A stretch of 64,000 nucleotides of DNA from Brockia lithotrophica. Its GTDB lineage: Bacteria; Bacillota; Bacilli; Thermicanales; DSM-22653. Below the pieces are notes generated by a model that was not told the DNA's origin, did no database searches, and saw only the letters and a list, made by a program, of their open reading frames with translations. Both the position numbers and the translations under genes were made by a program. The stretch is taken from assembly GCA_003050565.1 (NCBI GenBank), contig PEBW01000005.1, positions 1-64,000 of the forward strand, in the 5' to 3' direction. Of this stretch, positions 54,081 through 62,172 are shown piece after piece; within the stretch, counting starts at the first letter, position 1; each line of letters opens with the position of its first letter.

Positions 54081-56048
54081 TCAAGCTCCGCCCAGGACGT
54101 AGACGCGCGCCTCGTAGGGGTCGAGAGAGAGGATCGCACGCCCCAAGCGCGCCGCGCGCCCGAGGCACGTTTCCGCAGCGAAAAATTCGCAGGATCCCTC
54201 TCCGCCCCAAAACCCCGGGGAACGCGCCGCGCTCCCCCGGGGAAGGCGCGCGCCCCAGAGGACTCCGTGCTCGAAAACCCCGGAGGACGAAACGGACCCT
54301 CCCGCCGGCCGGGAACAAAAGACGGGTTCGGGGTCGTGCGCCGCAAGCCACGCCGGAACGAACACCTCGGCGGCAGCAGGGCTTAGATTCACGAGGACGA
54401 GGAGCGTCCCCGGACGCGCGACGAGGGAGGTGCGGAAAGAAGGCTTCCTCTCGCCTTCTTCCGAGGAAGGGCCCACATCCGCCCCGTTTGAGGCAAACCG
54501 CTCCGCCAAAACGGCAGGGCGCAGGTAGGCGAACACCTCGGGAGGGGCTTCCCCGCCCACGTCCTCCAGCGGGACAAAGGGACCATACGCGGCGGCCGGG
54601 AAGGCGCGGCGGAGCCCGATGAGCGCCCGCGTCGCGGCGAGGAGCGAACCCGGATCGGCGAGCTGGCGTGCGACGTGGAGTTCCTCCGCGCGCGGATGGG
54701 GAGAAATCCACGGGATTCCCCGCGTGAACCCTCCCGCCGGTCCGTCCGTCCACGGTATGGGAACCCGGGCGTTGTCCCGACTACGCCGCCCGAGGAGCGC
54801 CAGAATCTCCCCTTCCGCCATCCCCGCTTCGCGGAAGAAACGTGCGGCGTTTCGCGACTCGACGTCGCGATAGTCGTCGAGGGAAGAAAAGCCCGCGTTG
54901 GGAAGCCCGAGCTCCTCCCCCTGGTAGAGGAACGGAGTGCCGTAGGCGGTGAAGAGGAGGACGTGCAGGGCGACGGCTCCTGCCGCGCGGTAGGCATCGT
55001 CGCGAACGTAGCGCGAGGCGGGGCGGGGCTGGTCGTGGTTACCGAGGTAGGGCGCCCACCACCCGCGGCCCGAAAGACCCTTCTGCCAACGCGTCCAGAT
55101 CTCCTTAAACCGGCCGACGTCAAGCGGGAGGGGTCGCCACTTGTTCCCCTCTTCCCCGTCAAAGGAGACGTGATCGAAGGAGATCACCATGTCCAAGATG
55201 GGGGCCTCGGGGCGCGTCCAGCGCAGCGCCTCCGCAAGGGTGACGCCCGGCGTCTCTCCGATCATCACCGCCTCGGGGTTTTGCGCCTTTACCGCGCGGT
55301 ACAGTTCGCCGACGTAACGTTCGACCTTCTCGCGGTCGAGGAGGTCGAGGTTGTACGCGTACGCGGAGCCGGGCTCCGGACGGCCGTCCGGAAGGCCCCA
55401 AGGTTTTCCGATGAAGTTGATCACGTCGAGCCGAAATCCCCCGACGCCTCGGACGAGCCACGTGCGGGCGATGTCCGCGAGCGCCTGCCGCACCGGCGGA
55501 TGGTCCCAGTTCAGGTCGGGCTGCTTTCGGTCGAAGAGGTGCAGGTAGTACGCCTGCGCCTGCTCGTCCCACGTCCAAGCCGAACCGCCGAAAAAGGACC
55601 CCCAGTTGTTGGGCGGGCGGCGTTCCCCGCCTTCCCCGCGGATCCCCGGGTGGAAGTAGTAGAAGTCGCGAAACGGGCTTCGGGGGTCCAGGCGTGCCGC
55701 CTGAAACCACGGGTGTTCGTCCGAGGTGTGGTTGAACACGAGGTCGAGGACGAGCCGAATCCCACGTGCCCGCAGCGCATCCCGCAGCGCGTACAGGTCG
55801 TCCAGCGTGCCAAACGCAGGGTGCACGGAGAGGTAGTCCGCCACGTCGTACCCGTTGTCCGCCCAAGGGGAAGGATAGATGGGCGTGAGCCACACCGCGT
55901 CGACGCCGAGGTGGGCGATGTAGTCGACCTTTGCAAGAATCCCTCGCAGGTCGCCAACGCCGTCCCCGTCGGCGTCGTAGAAGCTCATGGGGTATACCTC
56001 GTACACTACGGCCGAATGCCACCAGGGCGAGTGCGCTCCAAGGGCCAT
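54081..56048 (-). CDS. GH13 alpha-glucosidase, oligo-1,6-glucosidase-like
   Basis: The 655-residue product has the GH13 regions: DLVFNHTSDEHPWF (region I), the nucleophile in VGGFRLDVINFIGKPWG (region II), the acid Glu in MIGETPG (region III) and LGNHDQPRPASRY (region IV). The Val after the nucleophile and the QPDLNWDHP block match oligo-1,6-glucosidase and related enzymes, so alpha-1,6 bonds are the better guess. About 90 more residues than usual lie in the C-terminal domain. No signal peptide is seen, so it acts in the cytoplasm. ATG 56048 follows GGGGGG. A terminator hairpin stands just upstream. Confidence 0.88.
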   Translation of the reverse strand: MALGAHSPWWHSAVVYEVYPMSFYDADGDGVGDLRGILAKVDYIAHLGVDAVWLTPIYPSPWADNGYDVADYLSVHPAFGTLDDLYALRDALRARGIRLVLDLVFNHTSDEHPWFQAARLDPRSPFRDFYYFHPGIRGEGGERRPPNNWGSFFGGSAWTWDEQAQAYYLHLFDRKQPDLNWDHPPVRQALADIARTWLVRGVGGFRLDVINFIGKPWGLPDGRPEPGSAYAYNLDLLDREKVERYVGELYRAVKAQNPEAVMIGETPGVTLAEALRWTRPEAPILDMVISFDHVSFDGEEGNKWRPLPLDVGRFKEIWTRWQKGLSGRGWWAPYLGNHDQPRPASRYVRDDAYRAAGAVALHVLLFTAYGTPFLYQGEELGLPNAGFSSLDDYRDVESRNAARFFREAGMAEGEILALLGRRSRDNARVPIPWTDGPAGGFTRGIPWISPHPRAEELHVARQLADPGSLLAATRALIGLRRAFPAAAYGPFVPLEDVGGEAPPEVFAYLRPAVLAERFASNGADVGPSSEEGERKPSFRTSLVARPGTLLVLVNLSPAAAEVFVPAWLAAHDPEPVFCSRPAGGSVSSSGVFEHGVLWGARLPRGSAARSPGFWGGEGSCEFFAAETCLGRAARLGRAILSLDPYEARVYVLGGA

Positions 56049-56078
56049 TCCCAACCCCCCAGGGAAAGCATGCGCCAC

Positions 56079-56111
56079 AAAAAAGCCTCCCCGTCACGCG
56101 TGCGAGGAGGC
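56079..56111 (-). terminator. terminator/attenuator in front of the GH13 gene
   Basis: GCCTCC/GGAGGC stem (56085-56090 with 56106-56111) with TTTTTT on the minus strand, ending about 30 bases before the GH13 start codon. It could be a backup terminator for the tRNA gene or a leader attenuator of the GH13 gene. Confidence 0.65.
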
Positions 56112-56170
56112 AGCGCCGTCCCCAGAAAATCCTACACCGGCCGGTGAGGCAAAAATTCCCGTCCGACGTG

Positions 56171-56191
56171 AAAAAAGCGGGGTATCCCCGC
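56171..56191 (-). terminator. terminator of tRNA-Leu
   Basis: GCGGGG-TAT-CCCCGC, six pairs, followed on the minus strand by TTTTTT, 16 bases after the tRNA CCA end. Confidence 0.8.
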
Positions 56192-56207
56192 CTACGTTCT
56201 TCGATGG

Positions 56208-56293
56208 TGGTGCGGGTGACAGGAGTCGAACCTGCACGGGGTCTCCCCCACTGGATCCTGAATCCAGCGCGTCTGCCATTCCGCCACACCCGC
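56208..56293 (-). tRNA. tRNA-Leu (anticodon CAG)
   Basis: 86 bases including an encoded CCA. The acceptor stem is GCGGGTG/CACCCGC. The anticodon arm reads CTGGATTCAGGATCCAG with CAG in the loop. There is a long variable arm (GGGGGAGACCCC) as in Leu tRNAs, and the T arm is GCAGGTTCGACTCCTGT. Confidence 0.97.
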
Positions 56294-56376
56294 AGAGAAA
56301 AAGCCTGCGCAGTCCCTATCTTACTCTGCAGGCGAAAAAAACGCAAGAGGACCACCGCGTGCGGGCGTGCCGGGAA

Positions 56377-56790
56377 TCAGCCGGGCGGGATGTGCGCGTC
56401 GGAGCGCCTGGAGTTTGCGCGCGCAGGCGCCCCCAAAATGGAAAGAAGCCGCTTGAGGACTTCCTGGACGACGGGGTGTTCGGCCTCCAGGTGGCAGATG
56501 AGCTCCGCCTGACGGGCCCGATAGTCGAGGCTGCGAACTTGGTCCGCCAATACAAACCCCCGCACGCACACGTCCGGCGGAAGTTCCACGGAAAAGAGGT
56601 AGTAGTCGCGCTTCGTCTGCGTGATGGGGCAGAAGAGCGCAAACCCCGTGATCTTGTGAAACGCGTACTCCGACACGACGATCGCCGGCCGGCGATCGCG
56701 GATTTCCCGCCCCTGCTGGGGGGAGAAATCGAGCCAAACGATATCCCCCTTCTGCGGAATGTAACCGGGGGCCGTATGTCCGTTGTTCAC
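56377..56790 (-). CDS. MazF/PemK-type mRNA interferase toxin
   Basis: The 137-residue product has the PemK-fold blocks: PQKGDIVWLDFSPQQGREIR (residues 12-31), DRRPAIVVSEYAFHKITG, the conserved CPITQTK and VRGFVLADQVRSLDYRAR. MazF family members cut RNA at short sequences and slow growth. The C-terminal 25 residues (GAPARANSRRSDAHIPPG end) are an unusual tail. GTG 56790 lies three bases after the upstream gene's stop, so the two form a toxin-antitoxin-like pair in which the presumed antitoxin comes first. Confidence 0.88.
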   Translation of the reverse strand: MNNGHTAPGYIPQKGDIVWLDFSPQQGREIRDRRPAIVVSEYAFHKITGFALFCPITQTKRDYYLFSVELPPDVCVRGFVLADQVRSLDYRARQAELICHLEAEHPVVQEVLKRLLSILGAPARANSRRSDAHIPPG

Positions 56791-56793
56791 GGA

Positions 56794-57432
56794 TCACCAC
56801 ATCTCTCTTCCCACTGGATTCATCTCCTGCCATACACGTATTTCCAAAAGGTCGTCGGTGTGCATCCGGTGGCGGGAAAGGAGGCACATGAGATAGAAAA
56901 GGCCGGGCGTCGTACACCCCCGAGATAGGAGTTCCGCGAGCTTTTCTTCGAACCGTCTGCGGAGAGACTCCAAGGAGAGTTCTCCCAGGGCTCGGGTGGA
57001 CGAAGGGAAATGCATGCCCGTCATCATGGCCAACACCCCGACCCCAAGGGAAGACCTCTCCGGCGAAAATTCGCGCTCGGCAAAGGGCGGAGGCTGATCC
57101 GCAACGATGTCCTGCAAAAACCCGTCCTCGGCGTCGGGGTGGGTTTCCAGCCATTCGATCACCGCATCGAGGATTTGGCGCTCGTCGAGGGTGAGGTGTT
57201 CCCAGGTCGCACCCGGCAAGGTGTGGATCCAATCCTCGGCGGAAAACTCGTCGCACAGCCCGGGAATGTGCAGCTCACCGCGCACGCGGAAGATGCGCTC
57301 GCGAAAGAGGGGTGACCCCCTCCACGCCAGCGTCCACCCTTGCGCGAAGAGGAGAATCGCCGCGAGCCGCGCTTTCGTTAGCGGCCCCTTCTTCTTCAGT
57401 ATGTACGCCGCCACGTCTCGTACACGAGGCAA
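56794..57432 (-). CDS. Panacea (DUF4065/SocA-like) antitoxin candidate
   Basis: The 212-residue product begins VRDVAAYILKKKGPLTKARL, then AAILLFAQGWTLAWRGSPLF. This is the pattern of the Panacea domain (known members: '..yil.kkg.it.lKLqKLLYFaqgw.La..gkPLF'). It is followed by the LTLDERQILDAVIEWLETH block that closes many such domains. The C-terminal 90 residues are an extra helical part with Met- and Arg-rich stretches. Panacea antitoxins are known to pair with many unrelated toxins. Here the partner would be MazF. The start is TTG 57432 behind GGAGGCGGG. The family call is from memory of the motif and is fairly, not fully, certain. Confidence 0.65.
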   Translation of the reverse strand: MPRVRDVAAYILKKKGPLTKARLAAILLFAQGWTLAWRGSPLFRERIFRVRGELHIPGLCDEFSAEDWIHTLPGATWEHLTLDERQILDAVIEWLETHPDAEDGFLQDIVADQPPPFAEREFSPERSSLGVGVLAMMTGMHFPSSTRALGELSLESLRRRFEEKLAELLSRGCTTPGLFYLMCLLSRHRMHTDDLLEIRVWQEMNPVGREMW

Positions 57433-57763
57433 GGCGCCCGCCTCCTCCGGCGATCTCGGCGTTCATCTCCCGCCCCGACCGCGGGATCCCGCGCCGATAT
57501 GGGCTGCGTAGTCCCTATCCCTCTTTCTCCGGCCGTTCCCGTAGCATACGGGCCCGGCCCGTCCAAGCCAATTCCCTTGTCTTCCATCCTACCAGAGCCT
57601 CAAAAAGAGCACAAGGTTTTTTTCGACGTGCTGCCTTGCCTGGAAGGAAGGCAAAAAAGAAAAGATAAGAAGAGGGGGACCCGGCGCTCGGCGCGAAAAC
57701 GCGCTGACCGAAAAAACCGGCGGACTCCTCCGGAGTCCGCCGGCAAGTTCGCGCTCTCCTCGG
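57433..57763. other. intergenic region between psrC and the antitoxin candidate
   Basis: About 330 bases. It holds the psrC terminator and must hold the promoter of the toxin-antitoxin pair. I see no further gene. Confidence 0.55.
57711..57743 (-). terminator. terminator of the psrABC operon
   Basis: Eleven-pair stem CCGGCGGACTC/GAGTCCGCCGG (57717-57727 with 57733-57743), CTCCG loop, then TTTTTT on the minus strand. Confidence 0.92.
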
Positions 57764-58867
57764 TCACTGCAGGAAGTGAACGAAGTACCCGGCCTCGAGG
57801 ATGAGGTAGCGGAGGAGGAGACCGCCGGCAACGGCCAAAAGGGAGGCGAGCTGTCCCGCGGAGAAGAAGCGGGCACCCCCCTCCTCACCTTCCGCGGGCG
57901 GAGCAGGCGATGCCTCCGGAGCAAGCGTCCCTTGGGAATGCAACGCTCCTTCCGCCGATCCCGCCCAAGCCGGCGCAAAGCGCATGGCGTGCGCGGCGAG
58001 GAGGTGCTTTCGTTCTCTGAGTTCGATGTACAGGGGAACGACGAGCCCGAACAGGACGAGCCCGCCCCAAAACAAAGGGGCGAGGCGCCCCCACATGAGT
58101 TCGGCTACGGCGGCGCGGCCGGCTACGTCTCCGTACCATCCGAAGTAGAGGAGGCAGAAGAGGAGGAAGAGCTCGAGCCCTTTGAGCGAAACCCCCAGGT
58201 TCAAAAAGGGAAGGGTGTGTGCCTCCGCGCGGGAATCCCAGGCCACGGCCGTAAAGAGGGTGACGGCGATACCCGTGGAGAACGCCGAGGTGACGAAGAG
58301 AACCGGGAGGACGGACGTGTTCCAAAGAGGGACCGCGTGCACGTTGCCGATGAGGAGGGCCGTGTACGTAGCCGTCGCCGCGGCCATCACGAGGCCGAGG
58401 AAGTCAAGCCCTGGGCGACCTTCGACGAGCCACCGAAGCCAGCGGGGCGGCCGGGAAAAGAACCGGTCAAGACCCAGGGGCCAACGCTTCTCGCCCCCTT
58501 CCTTCCAGATTTCGGCGAGCGTGACGACGAATCGGTACAGGGCGAGCGGGGTGAACACCGTGAGGATGTACACGCCGATGGCCATGATGGACGTCGGCCG
58601 CCCGATGTAAAGGTAGATGAAGCGCCACGGGTGGAAAAACCCCGCCTCTGCGTCCACCATGAGAAGGACGAGACCGACGATCACGAGCCAAGGGGCGACG
58701 AGGTAGCCAGACCAGCGAATCTTCCGCGCCTCCGGGTAGAGGCGCTGGGCGAGGTACGCCGTAGCGTACGCCCCTGCGCTCATCCCGGCGAGGAAGAGGT
58801 ACAGGGCGATGATGATCCCCCAGATCTGTCCGGGCATGGGCATTTCGTGCGAACCCAAAACGGGCAT
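57764..58867 (-). CDS. psrC: NrfD/PsrC-type membrane subunit
   Basis: The product of about 367 residues has 8-10 membrane helices: WGIIIALYLFLAGMSAGAYA near residue 15, LLMVDAEAGFFHPWRFIYLY, RPTSIMAIGVYILTVFTPLA and LYFGWYGDVAGRAAVAELMW. It matches the NrfD family, which oxidises menaquinol and passes electrons to an iron-sulfur subunit. A Pro/Ala/Glu-rich loop (GTLAPEASPAPPAEGEEGG) lies before the last helix. The start at ATG 58867 is likely, but a GTG four codons upstream with GAGGAAA is also possible. It is the last gene of the operon. Confidence 0.88.
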   Translation of the reverse strand: MPVLGSHEMPMPGQIWGIIIALYLFLAGMSAGAYATAYLAQRLYPEARKIRWSGYLVAPWLVIVGLVLLMVDAEAGFFHPWRFIYLYIGRPTSIMAIGVYILTVFTPLALYRFVVTLAEIWKEGGEKRWPLGLDRFFSRPPRWLRWLVEGRPGLDFLGLVMAAATATYTALLIGNVHAVPLWNTSVLPVLFVTSAFSTGIAVTLFTAVAWDSRAEAHTLPFLNLGVSLKGLELFLLFCLLYFGWYGDVAGRAAVAELMWGRLAPLFWGGLVLFGLVVPLYIELRERKHLLAAHAMRFAPAWAGSAEGALHSQGTLAPEASPAPPAEGEEGGARFFSAGQLASLLAVAGGLLLRYLILEAGYFVHFLQ

Positions 58868-59008
58868 CGTCCTCACCACTCTTTCCTCAGCGTTGTTTTC
58901 CGTCCAACGTCCCACACGTTCCGCCGGAAACGCGAGAGAGAAAGGCAGGTTTCTCCCCGCCCCGCTCTCCCGGAGAAAGGTCCCCCGCACTCACGAAGAG
59001 AAGTCCCT

Positions 59009-59548
59009 TCACCACACGTAGAAGAACTTCGGCTCCGTGCCCAGGTCCGGGCGAAGCGGACGCGCGTGGCGCTCGTTGATCGCCCGCACGAGTTCACCCT
59101 CCGGATCGTCAAGATCGCCAAAAATTCGCGCGTCTCCGATGCACGTCCGCACGCACATCGGCTGCTCGCCTTTGTGGATCTGCTCGAAGCAGAAAACGCA
59201 CTTCACCGGGGTCTTCGTCTCTTCGTCGAGGACGCGGGCGTTGTACGGGCACGAGGTCATGCAGTACTTGCAGCCGATGCAGCGGTGCTCGTCGATGAGG
59301 ACTATCCCCCCGTCCCCGATGTAGCTCGCCCCCGTAGGGCAGTTGTACACGCACGGCGGGTTTTCGCAGTGTTGGCACTGCACGGGAATGTTCAAGAGGG
59401 AGACGTCCGGGAACGTCCCGAATTCCTGTTGGTAGAACTTGATGTAGTGGACTTCCGGTGCGAGCTCGTTCTGCATCTGACAGCCTACCGTGCACGCCAT
59501 ACACCCCGCACAGGCCGTGAGGTCGAGGAGCATGCCGTAGCGGGCCAC
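59009..59548 (-). CDS. psrB: PsrB-type four-cluster ferredoxin subunit
   Basis: The 179-residue product has four [4Fe-4S] motifs: CAGCMACTVGC near residue 14, CQHCENPPCVYNC near 58, CIGCKYCMTSC near 90 and a split CVFC...CVRTC near 117-131. This is the DmsB/PsrB fold that wires the NrfD-type membrane subunit to the molybdoenzyme. GTG 59548 follows GGGAGG and gives the usual VARYGMLLDLTACAGC start. An ATG at 59605 would add 19 residues. Confidence 0.93.
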   Translation of the reverse strand: MARYGMLLDLTACAGCMACTVGCQMQNELAPEVHYIKFYQQEFGTFPDVSLLNIPVQCQHCENPPCVYNCPTGASYIGDGGIVLIDEHRCIGCKYCMTSCPYNARVLDEETKTPVKCVFCFEQIHKGEQPMCVRTCIGDARIFGDLDDPEGELVRAINERHARPLRPDLGTEPKFFYVW

Positions 59549-59605
59549 CGGAAACACCTCCCAATTCGCGCAAAGGTCGAGCTCCCATAAGGCGGGAAGG
59601 GACAT

Positions 59606-61774
59606 CTACACCTTGTGCACGGTCACCGCAAAGTCTTGGACCATGGGTGAACCGGAGATCGGATCCAAACGGTGGGGGACGAGTTCGAAGAAGGAAAAGG
59701 CGAAGTTCTTGCCGGGATTGTCCTTGGCGAGCCCGCCGTAAGGGGCGTAGATGAACACGCACTCGGGATGGATGGCTTCCGTGAGGTGTACACGCGCACG
59801 CCCCTTACCCACCTCGGAGCGCACCTCCACCCAGTCGCCCTCCTTGAGTCCCATGCGCTCCGCAACCCGCCGGTTGATCCACAACCGGTCGCCGGCAAAG
59901 GACTCGGTAAGCGACAAGAGGTAGGGGTTGCGCGTCGTGTTGGTGTGGGAGTGGTAGGCCTGCTTCCCGTTGATCAGGCGAAACTCGCCCTTTGCCGGAT
60001 CGGGCATGACGAGGGGCGGAGTCCACTTCGGTATGGGAGAAAAGCCCGCATCGGCAAAGGCCGTGCTGTAAAACTCCACCTTGCCCGTGGGGGTGGCGAA
60101 CTTGGGAGTTCCCAGAGAGGAGGGCTGGTTGAGCACGACCGTCCCCTTGGCCTTTACTTCCGCCAGGGAAAGCCCCAAAGGCGCGAGCATCGCCTCGTTG
60201 AGCTCGTCGAGGGTGAAGTTGAAGTACTGGCCCACGCCCGCCGCCTCGGCGAGCCCGTTGTAGATCTCCCATGCGGGCTTCGTCTCCGGATGCACCTTAT
60301 CGATCACTTGCTGCCGAAGGGCGACGACGGGCTTCCTCCCGCTAAGCCCCTCCACCATCTCGTCGCGCTCCAGGTAAGTCACCTCGGGCAGGACGTAGTG
60401 GGCGACCTCGGCGGTTTCGCCCAGGAAGGGGTCGATGGCAACGAGGAGCTCGAGCGAGGCATACGCTTTCCGGGCGATCGTGGGATTGTTGTAGTCCATC
60501 ACGGGGTTCCCGTGGGCGACGATGAGGGCTTTGAGATCGCCCGCGAGGATCTTGTCGGGAATCGCCGACGCTACGTCCCCGATGAGCGGCCACTCCGCGT
60601 CGACGCGCGGGAGCGTGGGCTTGGGAGGTTCGGGATGGCGAGCGGGATCGAGGGAGCCGAATTTGGGCGAGCCAAAGAAGGTGAGACCTCCCTCTTTCTG
60701 GTAGTTCCCCAAGAGGGCGTTTACGAGGGCCACGGCGCGCGCCGTGTCTGCGCTGTTTTGGTACTGCGAACCAAAGGCGCCCCGCCAGCTCGGATGGATG
60801 AAGGCGCGCGGCCGATTCTTTCCGAGCCCTCGGGCGATTTCGAGGATCGTCGCCTTCGGTACGCCCGTGATTTCCTCCGCCCACTCCGGCGTGTATCCCT
60901 CCACCTCCTGGGCAAAATGCTCGAACCCGTACCCGTATTCGCGGACAAACTCTACGTCGTAGAGCTCTTCCCGGATGAGCACGTGGGCGAGGGCGAGGAC
61001 GAAAGCGAGGTCGGTACCCGGCCGGATGGGGACCCACTTCGTCGCCATCTGATACGTGTTGTTGACCCGCGGGTCGACGAGGATGATCTGCGCTCCTTTG
61101 CGGCGGGCACGAGAAAGGCTCAGGACTTCGCTCGGGGTAATCCCCTCCGCGAGGTTGCGGCCGATGAAGACCATGTAGCGGGAATTTTCGATGTCCGCAC
61201 CGGGGACGCCGCCCACCGTGTGCTTAAACCCTACGTTGCGCGCGGGGTTGCAAGACGTCCTGTGGGTAAAGACGTTCGGCGACCCGAGCGCGGCCATGAG
61301 CCTCCGCCCGTACCACACGTACATGGGATAGTCGTAGCTTACGTGCCCTACGGAGCGCGGGCCGTACTTCGCGAGGATTTCTCTGAGCCGTTCACCGATC
61401 TCGCGGTAGGCGTCCTCCCAGGAGATCGGGACAAAGCTTCCGTCCGGCTGCCGCTTGAGCGGCTGCGTGACCCGATTTCGGAGATACGGCGTCATGATCA
61501 CACCCTGACCGCGCGCGCACACCTTGCCCTTGCTCTTGGGGTGCTCGGGAATCCCCGTGACGCGCCAGATCCGCCCGTTTTTCGTCTCCACGTAAATCCC
61601 GCAGTGGTTCGAGCACCCGTCGCACAGAGTAGGAACCACGCGTACATCGTCCTTCTCCTCGGCCTGTGCCTTTTGCCACGCCCGGAAAGAAAGCGTTCCC
61701 AAAGACGCGGCCGCGGCGGCTCCTGCCGTGAGCTTGAGAAAGGTACGTCGGGTGAACTTCTCCGTAAGAGCCAC
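59606..61774 (-). CDS. psrA: polysulfide/thiosulfate reductase molybdopterin subunit
   Basis: The 722-residue product has a Tat signal (TRRTFLKLTAGAAAAASL), a [4Fe-4S] site C51-x2-C54-x3-C58-x27-C86, and a likely Mo ligand Cys175 in THRTSCNPARNVGF. MGD-binding blocks of the DMSO-reductase family follow (EGITPSEVLSLSRARRKGAQ, NPVMDYNNPT, SHTNTTRNPYLLS). A Cys rather than Ser or Sec at the Mo position fits PsrA/PhsA enzymes. It would face outside and reduce polysulfide, sulfur or thiosulfate. The exact substrate is not decided by the sequence. GTG 61774 follows GGGGGGGAGAGAC. It is the first gene of psrA-psrB-psrC. Confidence 0.9.
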   Translation of the reverse strand: MALTEKFTRRTFLKLTAGAAAAASLGTLSFRAWQKAQAEEKDDVRVVPTLCDGCSNHCGIYVETKNGRIWRVTGIPEHPKSKGKVCARGQGVIMTPYLRNRVTQPLKRQPDGSFVPISWEDAYREIGERLREILAKYGPRSVGHVSYDYPMYVWYGRRLMAALGSPNVFTHRTSCNPARNVGFKHTVGGVPGADIENSRYMVFIGRNLAEGITPSEVLSLSRARRKGAQIILVDPRVNNTYQMATKWVPIRPGTDLAFVLALAHVLIREELYDVEFVREYGYGFEHFAQEVEGYTPEWAEEITGVPKATILEIARGLGKNRPRAFIHPSWRGAFGSQYQNSADTARAVALVNALLGNYQKEGGLTFFGSPKFGSLDPARHPEPPKPTLPRVDAEWPLIGDVASAIPDKILAGDLKALIVAHGNPVMDYNNPTIARKAYASLELLVAIDPFLGETAEVAHYVLPEVTYLERDEMVEGLSGRKPVVALRQQVIDKVHPETKPAWEIYNGLAEAAGVGQYFNFTLDELNEAMLAPLGLSLAEVKAKGTVVLNQPSSLGTPKFATPTGKVEFYSTAFADAGFSPIPKWTPPLVMPDPAKGEFRLINGKQAYHSHTNTTRNPYLLSLTESFAGDRLWINRRVAERMGLKEGDWVEVRSEVGKGRARVHLTEAIHPECVFIYAPYGGLAKDNPGKNFAFSFFELVPHRLDPISGSPMVQDFAVTVHKV

Positions 61775-62172
61775 GTCTCTCCCCCCCTTGACGGCTTCGC
61801 GCCAAGCTCCGCCTCTCCGAAAATTACCCGAGAATCGAGAATGTGAGCCCTTTCACTTATGAGGCTAGCACACCTCTTTCCGTTCGCCAAGGGAAACCCG
61901 ATAAGGTTCACAAAGAATTCATCTGCCGCCCCGGTATCGAAGAATTCAACGTTGAAAAGAGAAAAACGATGCCTTCGAGGGTACTCGTTCTCCTCCGCGT
62001 CGCGATACAGGCGCCGGCCCCCTCCCGGACAGCCGGAACCATATTAGACCGTCTAGTCTACTCCTGGCACAAGAGGACAAGAGGAATCGTAGGTCCGGCG
62101 GCCCCGCGCGTCATGGACTTGAAACTCGCGTACAAATGGCGGAAGATGGGAACGAACGGGAGGGAAGGACCC
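61775..62172. other. intergenic region between psrA and the GH130 gene
   Basis: About 400 bases between divergent genes, somewhat AT-richer near 61,860-61,960. It should hold both promoters. A short palindrome TAGACCGTCTAGTCTA lies at about 62,045-62,060. No gene is supported. Confidence 0.5.

Noticed and set aside
59672-61846. 724-residue plus-strand frame opposite psrA
   Set aside because: It is exactly antisense to a strongly recognisable molybdoenzyme gene. The long frame follows from high GC at third codon positions.
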